A program made the position numbers and the translations under genes. This document shows, one piece after another, positions 31,633-44,700 of a stretch of DNA of 64,000 nucleotides. Each line of letters begins with the position of its first letter. The first letter of the stretch is position 1. The notes under the pieces are model-generated. The model had not been told where the DNA came from and did no database searches. It saw nothing but the letters and a program-made list of their open reading frames with translations. The DNA lies in the NCBI RefSeq assembly GCF_012034935.1, contig NZ_JAATEN010000019.1, positions 62,001 to 126,000 on the forward strand, given 5' to 3'. Source of the DNA: Streptomyces zingiberis (lineage in GTDB: Bacteria > Actinomycetota > Actinomycetes > Streptomycetales > Streptomycetaceae).

Positions 31633-32105
31633 GCCGGGCGATCCGCCCGGCGGGCTCGGCCCGGGGTGCGCACGGGCCGGGGGAGCGGGGCTCCGCCGGC
31701 GTCCGCGCTGCTGGGAGCGGTGGCGGGGAGCCCCACGGGGAAGGAAGCCCGCGGCGGGGGTGAGGCCGCACGGATTGTCCGGTTCACCCCGGCGGCCGTC
31801 GCTCTCGTGGGCGCGTGGACTTGTTTTGACCGGAGCCCATGCGGTAGGTACGCTCTGACCTTGTGCCTGGGGTGTCCCTGGGCCGCCGTGCGCGCGTTTC
31901 CCGCGGTTCCCACCGCCAGGGAGACGAGTGCCGCCCGGAGGCCGGAGACCGTTACGGTCCATGACACCGCATTCTGTGCCTTGTCTGCCTCGCAGCGAGT
32001 CCGCAGCGTCGACACACCCGACCGCGTGGGTCGGGTAAGTGGTCAGGAACCCGACAAATCCCAGGTTAGCTTTACCGAGACTGGCACACAGAAACCGGAG
32101 AAACG
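31633..32105 (+). promoter_or_regulatory. str-operon promoter region (rpsL leader)
   Basis: TTGACC (31826-31831), a 17-base spacer and TACGCT (31849-31854) form the best promoter in the window. It would give a ~245-base leader before rpsL. The remainder holds no gene. Long leaders are typical of this operon in Streptomyces. Confidence 0.65.
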
Positions 32106-32477
32106 GTGCCTACGATCCAGCAGCTGGTCCGCAAGGGCCGGCAGGACAAGGTCGAGAAGAACAAGACGCCCGCACTGGAGGGTTCTCCCCAGCGCCGTGG
32201 CGTCTGCACGCGTGTGTTCACCACCACCCCCAAGAAGCCGAACTCGGCCCTGCGTAAGGTCGCTCGTGTGCGCCTGACCAGCGGCATCGAGGTCACCGCT
32301 TACATCCCGGGTGAGGGACACAACCTGCAGGAGCACTCCATCGTGCTCGTGCGAGGCGGCCGTGTGAAGGACCTGCCGGGTGTTCGCTACAAGATCATCC
32401 GTGGTTCGCTCGACACCCAGGGTGTCAAGAACCGCAAGCAGGCCCGCAGCCGCTACGGCGCCAAGAAGGAGAAGTAA
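32106..32477 (+). CDS. rpsL: 30S ribosomal protein S12
   Basis: A 123-residue decoding-centre protein, GTG start at 32106 with GGAG upstream. TTTPKKPNSALRKVARVRLT and VRGGRVKDLPGVRYKIIRG are conserved. The streptomycin/paromomycin positions are wild type (K43 and K88). First gene of the str operon; rpsG begins two bases after its stop. Confidence 0.98.
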   Translation: MPTIQQLVRKGRQDKVEKNKTPALEGSPQRRGVCTRVFTTTPKKPNSALRKVARVRLTSGIEVTAYIPGEGHNLQEHSIVLVRGGRVKDLPGVRYKIIRGSLDTQGVKNRKQARSRYGAKKEK

Positions 32478-32479
32478 GC

Positions 32480-32950
32480 ATGCCTCGTAAGGGCCCTGCC
32501 CCGAAGCGCCCGGTCATCATCGACCCGGTCTACGGCTCTCCTCTGGTGACGTCCCTGATCAACAAGGTGCTGCTGAACGGCAAGCGCTCCACCGCCGAGC
32601 GCATCGTCTACGGCGCCATGGAGGGTCTCCGCGAGAAGACCGGCAACGACCCGGTCATCACGCTGAAGCGCGCTCTGGAGAACATCAAGCCGACCCTCGA
32701 GGTCAAGTCCCGCCGTGTCGGTGGCGCCACCTACCAGGTGCCGGTCGAGGTCAAGCCCGGCCGTGCGTCCACCCTCGCGCTGCGCTGGCTGGTCGGCTAC
32801 TCCCGCGCCCGCCGCGAGAAGACCATGACCGAGCGGCTCATGAACGAGCTCCTGGACGCCAGCAACGGTCTGGGCGCCTCCGTCAAGCGCCGTGAGGACA
32901 CCCACAAGATGGCCGAGTCCAACAAGGCCTTCGCGCACTACCGCTGGTAG
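32480..32950 (+). CDS. rpsG: 30S ribosomal protein S7
   Basis: A 156-residue primary 16S rRNA-binding protein of the 30S head. It starts MPRKGPAPKRPVIIDPVYGS, with GGATYQVPVEVKPGRASTLA and the C-terminal HKMAESNKAFAHYRW. Length is canonical. It is tightly coupled to rpsL and precedes fusA by 38 bases. Confidence 0.98.
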   Translation: MPRKGPAPKRPVIIDPVYGSPLVTSLINKVLLNGKRSTAERIVYGAMEGLREKTGNDPVITLKRALENIKPTLEVKSRRVGGATYQVPVEVKPGRASTLALRWLVGYSRARREKTMTERLMNELLDASNGLGASVKRREDTHKMAESNKAFAHYRW

Positions 32951-32988
32951 TCGCTACCCCCATCGAGACCGAGAGAAGACTGAGCCAC

Positions 32989-35124
<2,136 letters not shown>

Positions 35125-35127
<3 letters not shown>

Positions 35128-35152
35128 CACTACGCTGCTCAGCCATTAGGCT
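35125..35152 (+). promoter_or_regulatory. Candidate internal promoter for tuf
   Basis: TAGGCT (35147-35152) is a good Streptomyces -10. The upstream TAGCAC, 16 bases away, is a weak -35. A tuf-specific promoter in the fusA-tuf gap is known in streptomycetes; this exact site is inferred. Confidence 0.35.
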
Positions 35153-35340
35153 GGAGCGCAACAGGCTCCCGGGCCACCCGCCGCGGACCCTCACCGGTCC
35201 ACGGCGGGCGCCCCGGCGGCCGGCCCCCAAGCGAATACGGCCAAGGGCATCCCCTAGGGGTCCTGGTCGGTTCGACAGACCACCTGAGCCCATCCGCACG
35301 GTGTGGATGGAGTACAGCACCAGTCCACAGGAGGACCCCA

Positions 35341-36534
<1,194 letters not shown>

Positions 36535-36578
36535 CCCTGGACGCCGCCTAGGCATCCGCCGGCTCCGGCCGGCACCCG

Positions 36579-36611
36579 AGGGCCCGTACGCCGTGAGGCC
36601 GTACGGGCCCT
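36579..36611 (+). terminator. str-operon terminator
   Basis: AGGGCCCGTACG, loop, CGTACGGGCCCT: a perfect 12-bp stem, 45 bases after tuf, followed by TCGGCGTTT. Confidence 0.75.
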
Positions 36612-36724
36612 TCGGCGTTTCCGCTGCCGGGCTGGACCGGCAGTCGGCTGCCGGCCCGCGGTGCCGGCCCCCGGGGGGCGGCGGACGGGGCGCCGGCCTG
36701 TGGGGGAGACGGCGGGCAGCCGAC

Positions 36725-36768
36725 GGGGCTGGGGTTCCCTCACCTTCCGGTGAGGGAACCCCAGCCCC
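36725..36768. terminator. Bidirectional 20-bp terminator between tuf and the AAA+ gene
   Basis: The arm GGGGCTGGGGTTCCCTCACC, loop TTCC and the exact complement make a perfect 20-bp stem. It sits between the + strand tuf and the - strand AAA+ gene and can stop transcription from both sides. The rest of 36535-36882 has no gene. Confidence 0.8.
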
Positions 36769-36882
36769 GATTCCGCGCTGCCGCCGACCGCCTGCGCGGC
36801 CTCCGGCTCGCTTCGCCGGCCGCCGGCGCCGCCGGCGTTCCGGTCGCCCCGGCGCCCGGCGGTCCGCCGCCCGGGTGTCCGC

Positions 36883-39800
36883 TCAGCGGCCCACGCCCAG
36901 TCCGGCGGTCGGCAGATCCTGCGGGAGCAGGGTCCGCAGGTCCTCGACGCTCGGCAGGTCCACCGTGGCGAGGCGCCGCGCCTGGTGGGTGATCATCGTC
37001 TCCAGCAGCTGCCGGGCCAGGCGCGCGTTGCCGAAGGACCGGTCGCGCGGGATGGCGTCGATGTGGGAGCGCAGCGCCTCCCGGGTGTCCTCCGGGCAGG
37101 TGTAGCCGGACTCCTCCGCGTTCCGCTCCATGATGGTGAGCAGTTCCTCGGTGGAGTAGTCGTCGAACTCCACCGAGCGCGCGAACCGGGAGGCCAGACC
37201 GGGGTTGGAGGCGAGGAAGCGGCCCATCTCCTCGGTGTAGCCGGCCACGATGACGACCACCTCGTCGCGGTGGTCCTCCATCAGCTTGAGCAGGGTGTCC
37301 ACGGCCTCCCGGCCGAAGTCGGAGCCGGATCCCCCCTCCGGGGTGAGGGTGTACGCCTCGTCGATGAAGAGGACACCGCCGAGCGCGCTCTCGAACACCT
37401 CTTTGGTGAGCTGGGCGGTGTGGCCGACGTAGCGGCCCACGAGGTCGGCGCGCGCGACCTCGACGAGCTGGCCGCGCGGCAGCACGCCGAGGGAGGTCAG
37501 CAGCCCCGCGTAGAGGCGGGCCACCGTCGTCTTGCCGGTACCGGGCGGGCCGGAGAACACCAGGTGCTGGCTGATCCGCGGCGCGGGCAGCCCGGCCGCG
37601 CGGCGCTGCTCGGCGGTGGAGAGGAGATTGACCAGGTCGGTGACCTCGCGCTTGACGGCGCCCAGGCCCACCATGGCCTCCAGGTTCGCCAGCATCGTCG
37701 CGCGGTCCTTGCCCGGCTCCTCCGTCACCTCCGCCTTCTCGCTGACGTCCTCGGGGAGGAGCAGCGTCAGATCCCGTTCGGCGGGCTCCGCCATGGTGGC
37801 GAGCCGGAAGGACTGACGGTCCACCATCTCCTCGAAGACCCCGCGGGCGGCGCGGCCGTTGCCGAAGGTGGCGCCCCGGTCCATCCCCGCGAAGTGCTCC
37901 GCCAGCGCCTCCGTGGTGCCCGGGCCCAGGTCGTACTGGTGGGCGCGGCACATGGACTCGGTGATCGTCACCAGGTCCTGCACGGAGTAGTTCTCGAACT
38001 CGATGGTCCGGGTGAACCGGGAGGCCAGACCGGGGTTGGAGGCGAGGAAGTCGTCCATCTCGGTGGAGTAGCCCGCGGCGATGACGACCACGTCCTCGCG
38101 GTGGTCCTCCATCAGCTTGAGCAGGGTGTCCACGGCCTCCCGGCCGAAGTCGTTGGAGGAGCCGCCGGAGGTGAGGGTGTACGCCTCGTCGATGAAGAGG
38201 ACACCGCCGATCGCCTTGTTGAACGCCTCCGTCGTCTTGATCGCCGTGCCGCCGATGACCTGGGCCACGAGGTCCGCGCGGGACACCTCGACCAGGTGGC
38301 CCTCCGGGAGCACGCCGAGCTGGGCGAGGATCGCGCCGTAGAGGCGCGCGACGGTGGTCTTGCCGGTGCCGGGCGGGCCCGCGAAGATCAGGTGGCGGCT
38401 CATGGAGGGCACCGGCAGGCCGAGCCGCTGGCGCCGCTGGGCGAGCTGGTTGAGGTTGACCAGGGTCCGCACCTGGTGCTTGACGCCCTCCAGCCCGATC
38501 AGGGTCTCCAGATCCGCCAGCGGGTCCGGCGCGCCGTCCTTCCCCGAGGGCTTCGGCCCGGGGGTGGAGCCGGCGGCGGCCGCGATCTCCGCGCCCCAGG
38601 CGTCGGGCCGGTCGTTGGCGGCGCTGGTCAGCTCCAGCACCTCCACCTGCTCGGAGGGGCGGGTCTGGGCCAGGCCCGCGCCCCGGTTGTCGCGCACGGC
38701 GCAGCCCTGGACGGAGACCTCCCCGGTGGTGTCGATCCGGATGCCGTCGCCGAGGGCGCCGCTGATCTCGCAGGAGCGCAGCTCGGCGCGGGACCCGTCG
38801 GCGAGCAGGACGCCGTGCGCCCCGGAACCGTTGATCCGGGCGCGGGTGAGCGTCAGCTCACCGCCGTGCACGGCCACGCCGGACGCGCCGACGTCCTCGA
38901 TCTGGGTGTCCCGGACGAGGGCGATCCCGTCCCGCGCCACCGTGACGCCGGCCTCTCCGGCCGCGCGCAGCACGCAGTCGTCGAGCTGGGTGGAGGCGCC
39001 GCCGGCGATCCGTATCGCGTCCTCGCCGGCGCGTTCGACGGTGCAGAACTCCAGCCGGCCGCGGCCGTCCTCGCCGACCTCGACGCCGTGCCGGCCGGGG
39101 GCGGTGATCCGGGCCCGCCGGATCAGCGGATCGGCCTGGGCGGCGACGGAGATCGCGCTGCCCTTCACATCGGCCACCTCCAGCTGGTCGAACTCGGCGG
39201 TGGTGTCCTCGGCGAGCTGCACCGCCGCCGTGGGCTCGGCGCACTCCCGCACGGTGGTGCGCAGGAACGTCGGCGAGCTGGCGTCGGCCACCCGGATCGC
39301 CGGTCCGCCGGAGGTGGTGAACTCGCAGTCCTCGAAGGTGCCGCGGGAGCGTTCGGCGACCGTCAGGGCACCGGCCTTGGTGCGCTGGGTCGTGCAGCGG
39401 CGCAGCAGCGGGTCGGCGCCCTCGGAGAGCAGGATCGCGGGCCCGCTGGTGCCGGAGACCTGGACCTGTTCCACGGTGGGCCGCGCGGCGCTGGTCAGGT
39501 AGACACCGACGGCGCTGTCCCGGACGGTGGTGCGCATCACGTGGGTGGTGCTGTTGCCCTCCAGCGCTATGGCGGGCTTGTCGGTGCCGCTGATGTCACA
39601 GGACTCCACGGTGCCCGCGGCCTCGCCGTTGGCCAGGACGCCGTTGCCGCGGGCGTCCCGCATTCGGCAGTCGCGCACCGTGGACCGGGCGTTGTCGCTG
39701 AGGACCACCGCGGAGGTGCCGAGGTGTTCCAGCACGCAGTTCTCGATGACGCTGGGTTCGTCGGAGGTGTCGACGATCCCGGCGCCCTGGCGGTTGGTGA

Positions 39801-40191
39801 CGCGGCAGCCGCGCATGGCCAGCGAGCCGGTCAGCCGGGCCAGCACGGCCGTCCAGCCCGAACCGATCACCGTGCAGCGGTCCATGGCGACCTGCCCGCG
39901 GGGGGCGTCCACCACCGCCACGTCCTCGCTGCCGCCGCGGAGCACGAGATCGGTGAGCATCACCGCGTCCGTCATCAAGGTCAGCGCGGTGCCCCGCCGG
40001 GGGCAGATCTCCACGCTCTCCGCTGCCCCTTCGGCCACGATCGTGACCCGTGTGCGAACGATGAGGTTCTCCGCATAGCGGCCGGGGCGCACTTGGACGA
40101 CCGCGCCCGTGCGTGCCGCGGCCAGCGCCTCACCGATGGTCCGGAATCCGTCCGCCTGGCCCGGGCCGACCGTAAGTACCTGCCGTGACAC
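36883..40191 (-). CDS. Beta-helix plus tandem CbxX/CfxQ AAA+ ATPase (EccA-like role)
   Basis: A 1,102-residue protein. Residues 1 to about 520 are right-handed parallel beta-helix repeats, recurring as xVxDCxIxxxGxxGV-type turns. Two CbxX/CfxQ AAA+ modules follow. The first has FAGPPGTGKTTVARLYG (Lys about residue 611) and GGVLFIDEAYTL; the second has FSGPPGTGKTTVARLYAGLL (Lys about 887) and the same Walker B. Both look competent for hydrolysis. EccA of ESX systems belongs to the same AAA+ family but has a TPR N-terminus and one module, so the assignment is functional inference from position, divergent from mycP. The GTG at 40191 follows GGAGGG. Confidence 0.85.
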   Translation of the reverse strand: MSRQVLTVGPGQADGFRTIGEALAAARTGAVVQVRPGRYAENLIVRTRVTIVAEGAAESVEICPRRGTALTLMTDAVMLTDLVLRGGSEDVAVVDAPRGQVAMDRCTVIGSGWTAVLARLTGSLAMRGCRVTNRQGAGIVDTSDEPSVIENCVLEHLGTSAVVLSDNARSTVRDCRMRDARGNGVLANGEAAGTVESCDISGTDKPAIALEGNSTTHVMRTTVRDSAVGVYLTSAARPTVEQVQVSGTSGPAILLSEGADPLLRRCTTQRTKAGALTVAERSRGTFEDCEFTTSGGPAIRVADASSPTFLRTTVRECAEPTAAVQLAEDTTAEFDQLEVADVKGSAISVAAQADPLIRRARITAPGRHGVEVGEDGRGRLEFCTVERAGEDAIRIAGGASTQLDDCVLRAAGEAGVTVARDGIALVRDTQIEDVGASGVAVHGGELTLTRARINGSGAHGVLLADGSRAELRSCEISGALGDGIRIDTTGEVSVQGCAVRDNRGAGLAQTRPSEQVEVLELTSAANDRPDAWGAEIAAAAGSTPGPKPSGKDGAPDPLADLETLIGLEGVKHQVRTLVNLNQLAQRRQRLGLPVPSMSRHLIFAGPPGTGKTTVARLYGAILAQLGVLPEGHLVEVSRADLVAQVIGGTAIKTTEAFNKAIGGVLFIDEAYTLTSGGSSNDFGREAVDTLLKLMEDHREDVVVIAAGYSTEMDDFLASNPGLASRFTRTIEFENYSVQDLVTITESMCRAHQYDLGPGTTEALAEHFAGMDRGATFGNGRAARGVFEEMVDRQSFRLATMAEPAERDLTLLLPEDVSEKAEVTEEPGKDRATMLANLEAMVGLGAVKREVTDLVNLLSTAEQRRAAGLPAPRISQHLVFSGPPGTGKTTVARLYAGLLTSLGVLPRGQLVEVARADLVGRYVGHTAQLTKEVFESALGGVLFIDEAYTLTPEGGSGSDFGREAVDTLLKLMEDHRDEVVVIVAGYTEEMGRFLASNPGLASRFARSVEFDDYSTEELLTIMERNAEESGYTCPEDTREALRSHIDAIPRDRSFGNARLARQLLETMITHQARRLATVDLPSVEDLRTLLPQDLPTAGLGVGR

Positions 40192-40261
40192 GCCACCCTC
40201 CTGATTTCACCGTGGACCGGGACCGGCCCGGTACCCCATCCAATCCCATATCATCTGCCGC
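40192..40261. promoter_or_regulatory. Divergent 70-bp promoter region
   Basis: It separates the AAA+ gene (-) from mycP (+). TATCAT (40249-40254) lies 7 bases before the mycP ATG, so mycP may be transcribed without a leader; no good -35 accompanies it. On the minus strand only the AAA+ ribosome site is clear. Confidence 0.35.
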
Positions 40262-41455
40262 ATGCCATCGGCCCGTTGCAGCTCCATGGCCGTCGCGGCG
40301 GTCGTCGCGGCGGCTGCCGCGATTTCCTGCCTGACGCCCGTCCCTCCTGCCCGGGCCGCGGACGGCCCCGTGAGTCTTCCTCCGCTGCGTCTGCGGGTCG
40401 GGGACGGTGACCCGTGCGCCACGGCCTCCACGAAGACCGCCGAGACCCGGCCCTGGACGCATCAGGCGCTTCAGCTCTCGCGTTCATGGCAGCTGTCGAA
40501 GGGCAGTGGCGTGACGGTGGCCGTGGTGGACACCGGGGTGGGCGAGTCGGCCCCCGCGCTGTCCGGCCGGGTCACGGCCGTGGGCGGAGCCGGTACGGAC
40601 TGTGTGGGGCACGGGAGTTTCGCCGCCGGGGTGATCGCCGGCGCACCGGCCGACGGGGGAGCCGTCAGCGGGGTCGCCCCCGGCGCCCAGGTGCTCGCCG
40701 TGCGCGGCACGGACAACCGCGGCAACCCCGATGCCGGGCTGGTCGCCCAGGGCATCACCACGGCGGTGGACCAGGGCGCGCAGGTCGTCTACGTCGGCCA
40801 GGCCCTCGCCGAGGGCGGCGAGGAGATCACCGCCGCCGTCGCCCACGCCGCGCAGGAGGACGCGCTGGTCGTCGCCCCGGTGGCGCCGGACGTCGCACCC
40901 ACCGGCCTGGACGGCAGGCCGGACACCAAGCCCCGGGCGTACTGGCCGGCGCGGGTCCCCACGGTGCTGTCGGTCGTGGACCACGGCCCGGGCGGCGGGC
41001 GCCCCGAGGGCGCGCCGGCCCCGCTCGCCCCCGACCTCTCCGCCCCCGGCGACGGGGTCGTCGGCATCGGACCGGAGGGCAAGGGCCACTACATCGGTTC
41101 GGGTTCCTCGCTGGCGGCCGCGCAGGTCGCGGGCGCCGCCGCGCTGATCCGCTCCTACGAGCCCGAGCTGACCGCCGCGGAGGTCTCCCGCCGGCTGCTG
41201 GAGGCGGCCTATCCCGACCACACGCCCAGGCTGGACATCTACGCCGGGCTGACCGCCGTCCTCCCCGCCGGCAAGGCCGGCGACCGGCCCGTTCCCGAGC
41301 CGGCGCACGTCCCGCCGGACACCGCGGCGGCCGCCCGGGAGCGCGCGCTGTTCATCGGTGGTGGCGCCCTGGGAATGGCCGTGCTGGTGGGGGCGGCGAT
41401 GGTGGTCGTACCGCTGGGCAAGGCCCGCCGCTGGCGCCCGGCGGACGGGAGCTGA
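40262..41455 (+). CDS. mycP: Mycosin-type S8 serine protease (MycP)
   Basis: A 397-residue membrane-anchored subtilisin-like protease that caps and stabilises type VII secretion machines. An N-terminal signal (AVAAVVAAAAAISCLTPVPP) precedes the catalytic Asp in VTVAVVDTGVG, His in DCVGHGSFAAGVIAG and Ser in GSGSSLAAAQVAGAAAL. A C-terminal membrane helix (LFIGGGALGMAVLVGAAMVV) and a basic tail follow. The segment where subtilases have the oxyanion Asn (AAAGN) reads VVAPVAPDV here, so that residue seems absent. It is convergent with eccC. The predicted domain order is otherwise complete. Confidence 0.92.
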   Translation: MPSARCSSMAVAAVVAAAAAISCLTPVPPARAADGPVSLPPLRLRVGDGDPCATASTKTAETRPWTHQALQLSRSWQLSKGSGVTVAVVDTGVGESAPALSGRVTAVGGAGTDCVGHGSFAAGVIAGAPADGGAVSGVAPGAQVLAVRGTDNRGNPDAGLVAQGITTAVDQGAQVVYVGQALAEGGEEITAAVAHAAQEDALVVAPVAPDVAPTGLDGRPDTKPRAYWPARVPTVLSVVDHGPGGGRPEGAPAPLAPDLSAPGDGVVGIGPEGKGHYIGSGSSLAAAQVAGAAALIRSYEPELTAAEVSRRLLEAAYPDHTPRLDIYAGLTAVLPAGKAGDRPVPEPAHVPPDTAAAARERALFIGGGALGMAVLVGAAMVVVPLGKARRWRPADGS

Positions 41456-41763
41456 GGGCTCCACCGGGGCCGGGCACCCCGGCCCGGTGGACGGGGCCCG
41501 CGCCGCTGCGCGGCCCGGCCGGTTCGCGGGCTCCGCCGGGGCCGGGCGGCCGGGCGGGGCGGAGGCGCCCGGCAGAACGGAGAGGGAGCGGTACCGCAGG
41601 AGGGACCCGTACGGCAGGGCCGAGGGGGCGGCCGGAGCCGGGGGAGCCGGCAGGGCCGCCGGACCCCGTCGGACTGCGGGGCCCGTGCGGCCCGCGCGGC
41701 CCGGCGGGCCCGCGCGGCCCGGTGGCGCCGGGCCCGGGGCGGCCCGCCCGGGGTGGGCGCCTC
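41456..41763. terminator. Convergent mycP/eccC gap with a hairpin
   Basis: No gene. CCGCGCGG at 41692-41699 and 41710-41717 flank a CCCGGCGGGC core, forming a compact GC hairpin that could end both converging transcripts. The rest is GC-rich low-complexity sequence. Confidence 0.4.
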
Positions 41764-44700
41764 TCATGAGCCCTCCGCGTCGAGGAGGGCGGTCTGGACG
41801 TCCACCCGGGTGCGGCGGGTGATGTGGGTGCCGCGGCCGGGGATGAGGTTGCGCCCCTTGACGTTGCCGAAGACGTAGCCCTCGGTGGGCGGGCAGGAGA
41901 GCAGGATGCCCGGGGTGTTGACCTCCAGCATCCGGCGCAGAAGCGGGTCGTTCAGGCCGCGGCCCGCGCCCGCCGCGGAGCGGGCCACCACCAGGTGCAT
42001 GCCCACCTCGAAGCCGAGGGCGAGATGGTCCATCAGCGGGGCGAAGGGCTGGTTGAGCGGTCCGCCGCCGCCGACCATGTCGTAGTCGTCGACCAGGACG
42101 AACAGCCGGGGCCCGGTCCACCAGTCGCACAGCCGCATCCGCGCGGGGGCGATGTCGGAGCCCGGCAGCCGGGTGCGCACGGCCCGGGCGGCGCCGTCGA
42201 CCAGTTCCTTGAGCGCGTCGATGGAGACGGCGTGCCCGAGCCGGTAGGCGTCCGGCACGGCCTCCACCAGGTCACGGCGGTAGTCCACCACCATGATGCG
42301 GGCCTCGGCCGGGGTGTAGCGCTCGGTGATCGCCTTGGCCATCACCCGGAGCAGGTTGGTCTTGCCGCTCTCCGTGTCCCCGACGACGATCAGGTGCGGG
42401 TTGGTGGTGAAGTCGTGCCACAGGGTGTCCATCCGGTCCTCGCCGATCCCCAGCGGCACCCGCAGATTGCCCTCGGCGGGCGGGAGTTCGGCGGCGGGGA
42501 GGAGCGTGGGCAGCATCCGCACCTGCGGGGCGGGCGGCCGGTCGCCCCAGGCCTTGAGTACCCGCTCACACAGGTCGGCGACGCCGTCGGAGAGCAGTTC
42601 GTCGCCGTCCGGGGTGCCGTCGATGCGCGGCAGCGCGGCCAGGTAGTGCAGCTTGGAGTCGCGGGTCAGGCCCCGGCCGGGGATCCGCGGCACGGTCGCG
42701 GCCTTGCGGACGTCGATCCCGGAGTCCATCGGGTCCCCCATGCGCAGTTCCAGCCGGGTGCCGGCCTGGTCGCGGATGGCGGAGGAGAGCTCCACCCAGC
42801 GGGAGGTGGAGACGACGAGGTGGATGCCGTAGTTGAGGCCGCGGCTGGCGATGGAGTTGAACGTGGGGATCTGCTGGTCGTAGTCCTGGCGGACGGTGGA
42901 CCAGCCGTCGATCACCAGGAAGGCGTCGCCGTGCGGCTCGTCCGGGAACTCGCCCGCGGCCCGGCGGCGCCGGAAGGTCGCCATGGAGTCGATGCCGTGT
43001 TCGAGGAAGAGCCGTTCGCGGTGGGCGAGGAGCGAGGTGATCTCGGCGATGACCCGGCCGACCCGCTCCTTGTCCATCCGGGCGGCCACCCCGCCGACAT
43101 GCGGCAGGGCGCTGAGCCCGGCGAGGGTGCCACCGCCGAAGTCCAGGCAGTAGAACTGCACGTCACGCGGGGTGTGGGTGAGCGCCAGCGAGGTGATCAG
43201 GGTGCGCAGCAGGGTGGACTTGCCGCTCTGCGGGCCGCCCGCGACGGCCACGTGGCCGCCGGCGCCGGCGAGGTCCACCAGCAGCTCGTCCCGGCGCTGG
43301 TCGAAGGGCCGGTCGACGGTGCCCACCGGGGCGACGAGCCGGCCGCGCCGGTTCATGTCGCAGGTCAGGCCGTACTGCGGATGCACGGTGAGCGGGCCGA
43401 GCAGCATGTCGAGGGTCTCGGGCTCGTTCAGCGGCGGCAGCCACACCTGGTGGGCGGGCGGCCCGGCGTCCCGCATCCGCTCGACGGCCACCGACAGCAG
43501 TGACTCGCCGGTCTCCAGCGCCTCCGGCTCGGGCTCGGCCTCCGCCTCGGGGATCTGCCGGGGCACCACCCAGCCCGACGTCCAGGGCACCACCTGGCTG
43601 GCGATCCGGGCCTGCACGGCGGAGCCGCTGCGCTGCCGGTAGGGGCCGGAGACATAGGCGGCGCGGAACCGGGTCAGCGCCTCCACACCGGTCTTGATGA
43701 AGCCGCTGCCGGGGGTCGGCGGCAGCTCGTAGGCGTCCGGCACGCCGAGTACGCCGCGGCTCTCCATGGCGGAGAAGGTCCGCAGGCCGATCCGGTAGGA
43801 GAGGTGGGACTCCAGCTGGTGCATCCGGCCCTCGTCCAGCCGCTGCGAGGCGAGCAGCAGATGGACGCCGAGGCTCCGCCCGAGCCGCCCGATCATCACG
43901 AACAGCTCCATGAACTCGCGGTGCGCGGAGAGCAGCTCGCTGAACTCGTCGACCACGATGAAGAGGCTCGGCAGCGGGTCCAGCGGTGTGCCGTCGGCCC
44001 GGGCCTTCTCGTACTCCAGCGCCGAGGTGTAGTTGCCCGCGGAGCGCAGCAGCTCCTGGCGGCGCATCAGCTCGCCGTGGAGGGCGTCCTGCATCCGGGA
44101 GACCAGGGCCACCTCGTCGGCCAGGTTGGTGATGACGGCGGAGGTGTGCGGCAGTTCGTCCAGGCCGAGGAAGGTCGCGCCGCCCTTGAAGTCCACCAGG
44201 ATGAAGTTGAGCGTCTCGGAGGAGTTGCTCAGCGCCAGCCCCAGCACCAGGGTGCGCAGCAGCTCGCTCTTGCCGGAGCCGGTCGCCCCGATGAGCATGC
44301 CGTGCGGGCCGGTGCCGCCCTGGGCGGACTCCTTGATGTCCAGTTCCACCGGGGTGCCCTCGGGGTTGACCGCGATGGGCACCCGCAGCCGCTCGGACCC
44401 GGTGCGGCGGTTCCACAGCGTCGGCGGGTCGTGGCGGTACAGGTCGGGTATGCCGAGGAGGGTGGTCAGCTCCAGGTCGGAGGCGAGCGGTTCGGCCGAG
44501 TCGCGGCCGATGCCCATGCGGTACGGGGCCAGCCGCTTGGCCAGCGAGACGGCGGTGCGCAGGCCCATCTGGTCGGGGCGGCCGAGGGGGGTGAGCTGTT
44601 CCTTGCGCTCCCGGTCGGTGCGGACCAGGCGCATCTCCTCCTCGACCAGGTCCAGCCGGAGGGTGGCGCGGCCGGGCCGCCAGGTCAGCGAGGAGGCCAG

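Noticed and set aside
36985..40188. 1,067-codon plus-strand frame opposite the AAA+ gene
   Set aside because: The minus frame has two complete AAA+ motif sets and beta-helix periodicity; the plus frame is a GC shadow.
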